Positions 61,026 through 64,000 of a stretch of DNA of 64,000 bases are shown one piece after another; position 1 is the first letter of the stretch; every line of letters starts with the position of its first letter. Source of the stretch: Odobenus rosmarus divergens. Taxonomy: Eukaryota; Chordata; Mammalia; Carnivora; Odobenidae. The notes beneath the pieces are model-generated. The model was given only the letters and a program-made list of their open reading frames with translations. It was not told the origin of the DNA and made no database searches. Both the position numbers and the translations under genes were made by a program. The stretch is from NCBI RefSeq assembly GCF_000321225.1, contig NW_004450276.1, positions 4,017,467 through 4,081,466 on the forward strand, read 5' to 3'.

Positions 61026-63944
61026 CAAATAAATTGTACATTTTTCCAACAGAAGAACTGTATCTTTTATTGGTGACTTTTTCAGTTTCCCAGCAGGGCT
61101 CTGTGCCCAGTAGCCAACCAGCGAGGCTTGTTGAACAGCAAGGCTGTTTATACAATCTCTTCTTAGTCCTTGACTAAAATTTTCAGCTGGATGGGAGAAA
61201 AGCCCACCAGAAACATGCAAGGGAAATGGCTAAAATCAATTAAAAGTGCTTAGTAAACATATTGGAAGTAGAGACAATTGCTTTTGTTTTTAACTTAAAT
61301 TTCCAAACGTTTTCAGTGCAGATTAAGAGGGATTTCAGATGTTCCCATGAAGTGCCCACTAGGACTGCCTCCTTCCTTCCTTTTACCGTGGCCCTCACAA
61401 GCTGTTCTTTTTAGCTGCACTTGAATTTACTGAAGTGATTCTGTTTGCCTCAAAGGTTTTTGAATGAGAGGATGGCAGATTTTTTAATGAACTCACTCTT
61501 CATCCCTTGAAAAGAACCTTTCAGAAAAGACAATTTCATTTCATTGCTATAATCTTAATCAATGGTACAGAGGCTTTAAACTTTAAGTGGGAGTTAAGAT
61601 TTTATCACATGAAGACGGAATCCCTACTAGTGCCCTGCTAATAGCTCTTGACATTCCTTTTGATCCTTTGATATACCCATGCATTTGTTTAAATATGGTG
61701 ATTTGTGGAATTTATAACAAATAGTTTTTCAATTATACACATATGTATAGGATTTTAAATGAAAAAAATGGTGTTTTTACAAAAGAAACATGTTTATCAT
61801 AGATAGGAGAAAAAAAACAATGAAATCATCAAAATGAATTTTTCTTTCCCATGTGGCAAAGTTATTGATATATATTGTAAACTAGCTTACATATATATAT
61901 ACAAACAAATATTCTCTCCCCTTTCTCTCTCTCTCGCTCCCACACACACAGAGTTGTCAAGTTTTTAAATGAAAACCTAGAGAATGAAGTCTGATAGGAC
62001 ATGTTACCTGTTACATGTGTTGTCTTATTCCAATAGGCTAAATGGGTTATTGTGAAGTTCAAGATATATAAAGTGAAATATGCACTTACTAGTAGGGGAA
62101 GGTACAGGAGAAAATAATAAATTTTTATTAATAAATAATTAACAGATTAATAAATAGAAAATTTGCAGATATCTTCCCTAAGGGAGGTCTGTTTTGTCTG
62201 TGGTATGGGCACTGGGGACCACCCAGATGGGGCAGTCTTTGAGGTATCAAGTGTAGTTCTCTAAGACACACTCGCTCACTCCCTGAATTATTTTAGCGTA
62301 ATTTGACAGACCTGAGGTCATTGTCAGTAACTGCCACCCTACTTCAGCAACCTTCATCAATGTATTTTGCAACCTCTAAACAGAGCAAGGAGGGGGAAGA
62401 TTATGCTTGGTGCTAACCTCACTGCTCAACTTCACGGACAATAATTGCTTTCCTTGTCAATTTTCTTGCACTGTATAGTTAAATTAGAAGCATCCCTTAT
62501 CTTACCTAGAAGAAAACTGCACCTGCCTAGCTGACAGATTTTTTTAGACATACCTACGCTCTTTGAATAAGGAAAAATTGAATATGTATTTTCCCCCACA
62601 GTAATTTTGAGTACATAATACCAATTCTTCCTTTAGCAAGTCTCTCTAACATTTTCAGTGAGAAGTCAGCTGAATTGTTTATAGATGCTGTGTCCTGAAA
62701 CTTTTGAACCTCTACTCTTTTATAGGTTATTATAATTAAGGGGCAAAATACAAAGCAAATTTGTTGAAAAGATTAATATCTCATGGATGTTTAATCATGA
62801 AAGACCAGTTTAATCGGTTCCTACACAGCCACTACTTACACACCCCATACTGAGTGATTTTAAAGCAAATAATCTGCATTTGAATTACTATCTGTTAAAT
62901 TCTCTGTAAGAGCCACCAAAATATGCATTTTAAATAAAATATCTTGTATACCACACTTTAGGAAAGACATGAATTTTAACGCATTTTTGAGTAGCTGATA
63001 AGAAAGCAAATAATGGCTTACTCAGAATTCTCCAATGACAAGCATAGACCCTAGAGCTAAATGAAAAGTGGATTCTACCCTAAAGCTCACAGTGCTTTGC
63101 TATTGGATCTAGAGGAGGGATATCTTGTTCAGAGATAGAAGACTCTCCATATCATTCAACTTGGTTTAACAAACATTTGGTGAGTGCTTATACTCTACCA
63201 AGCATTAAAATATGTAACCCCCAAAGATTTAAAGAATAATAAGATCTATTTCTTTCTTTTGAAAGTATTTAAAAATAAAGGCTTTCACAAGAAATGGACA
63301 AAGATAAACATATTGACAAGATATTTTAATGACACCAATAAGGATGTTAATGAATAATAGTATTTTCACAGTGCTATGTTTTGGGACATCAGTGGGGAGC
63401 AATTATTCTTGTCAGGGATGGTCATATCCCAAACAAGTGGGTAATACCCTGGTTTTCTCTTGCTTCTTTGTCATCATCCATAAGAGTAATCTAACATCAC
63501 AGTCTAGGACCTTTCCTATAATAATAGCTCAACACAGAGTTGCTCCATTGACCTGAGTTACAGTGTTGCTAATTCTTGGAATTTTTAGTTGTTTTTGGGA
63601 GTGGTCACACTTGGAATCGGTACTTGTTGACAAAGGTTTTACTTCCTGCTACCCACTCCTCCTAACCTGCCTTGGCGCTCTGATGTCCCTTTCTCTTAGT
63701 ACCACGTAGGACTGAGAAACCATCTTTGATGGTGCTGGAGACCTAGAGAAAGAGAATAGTCCATTTTTCCAATTCAGCTCTTTTCTCTTCCTGAAGAAGT
63801 CAAGTTGGTTAGACATGGGTGAAATGGCAGATGATGACTACGGCACCAAGGCACTGGGGTGATTTCAGTGTAGAAATAGCCTGATACTTAAATTTAGTTA
63901 AAAGAAGAAGGACTGAATCAGGCTATAAGAAGGGAATCTAGAGT
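61026..63944. other. Intronic DNA, nothing firmly recognised
   Basis: AT-rich sequence. A pyrimidine/CA tract lies at about 61916-61951. A TTTGGTGAGTGCTTATACTC phrase near 63177 may be the start of another copy of the ancient repeat at 3085. No exon or RNA gene is seen. Confidence 0.45.
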
Positions 63945-64000
63945 CTTGTTCCTGAAAGTGTGGTTCATGAACTAGGAGCATCAGGTTCACTTGTGGGCTT
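63945..64000 (+). mobile_element. MER5A-type element, start only, cut by the window edge
   Basis: TCTTGTTCCTGAAAGTGTGG and TTCATGAACTAGGAGCATCA correspond to the first part of MER5A (a CTCAAAGTGTGGTCC... start, then GCATCAGCATCACC). The rest is outside the window. Confidence 0.6.

Overview
The window is vertebrate, specifically mammalian, nuclear DNA. It is AT-rich and intron-poor in signal, full of nested L1, L2, MIR and MaLR relics, and carries many tRNA-derived Can-SINE copies (heads reading like GGCGCCTGGGTGGCTCAG, CT-rich middles, AATAAATAAAATCTTT tails). Can-SINEs place it in Carnivora. The diagnostic body of the younger copies (TCTGCCTTCGGCTCAGGTCA) and the young L1 3' ends point to a caniform, most likely arctoid (bear, seal or mustelid side), rather than a dog or cat. 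The species call is inference.

Only one protein-coding exon is recognised. Positions 32808-32919 (+) encode the first 37 residues of PLXDC2 (plexin domain containing 2), ending in a phase-1 intron at a consensus GTAAGA donor. The exon sits inside a large CpG island (about 31.15-33.85 kb) that holds the promoter and 5' UTR. Everything to the left (1-31.1 kb) is upstream intergenic DNA, and everything to the right (32.92-64 kb) is the start of a very long intron 1.

Layout: 1-11.9 kb holds scattered L1 3' ends, two Can-SINEs, an MLT1 LTR, a MER5A and a fused pair of Can-SINE units. 11.9-27.5 kb is a tower of three old sense-strand L1 copies placed end to end and interrupted by five Can-SINEs, one MLT1A-type solo LTR and a short young L1 tail. 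All three reverse-transcriptase FADD boxes are damaged. 27.5-30.2 kb has no recognised feature. 30.2-31.05 kb has a probable antisense LTR and a MIR just upstream of the island. Intron 1 (32.9-64 kb) holds four Can-SINEs, L2, MIR and MER5A relics, two antisense L1 3' ends, TG microsatellites, a strong CTCF-like motif at 35311 and AT-rich homeodomain/octamer-type clusters that could be enhancers.

I found no CRISPR array, operon, RNA gene, intact transposase or undescribed multi-gene system. The points worth following are regulatory and evolutionary: the CTCF-like site, a candidate intronic enhancer near 43.4 kb, the LTR beside the promoter, and recent SINE insertions with perfect target-site duplications.
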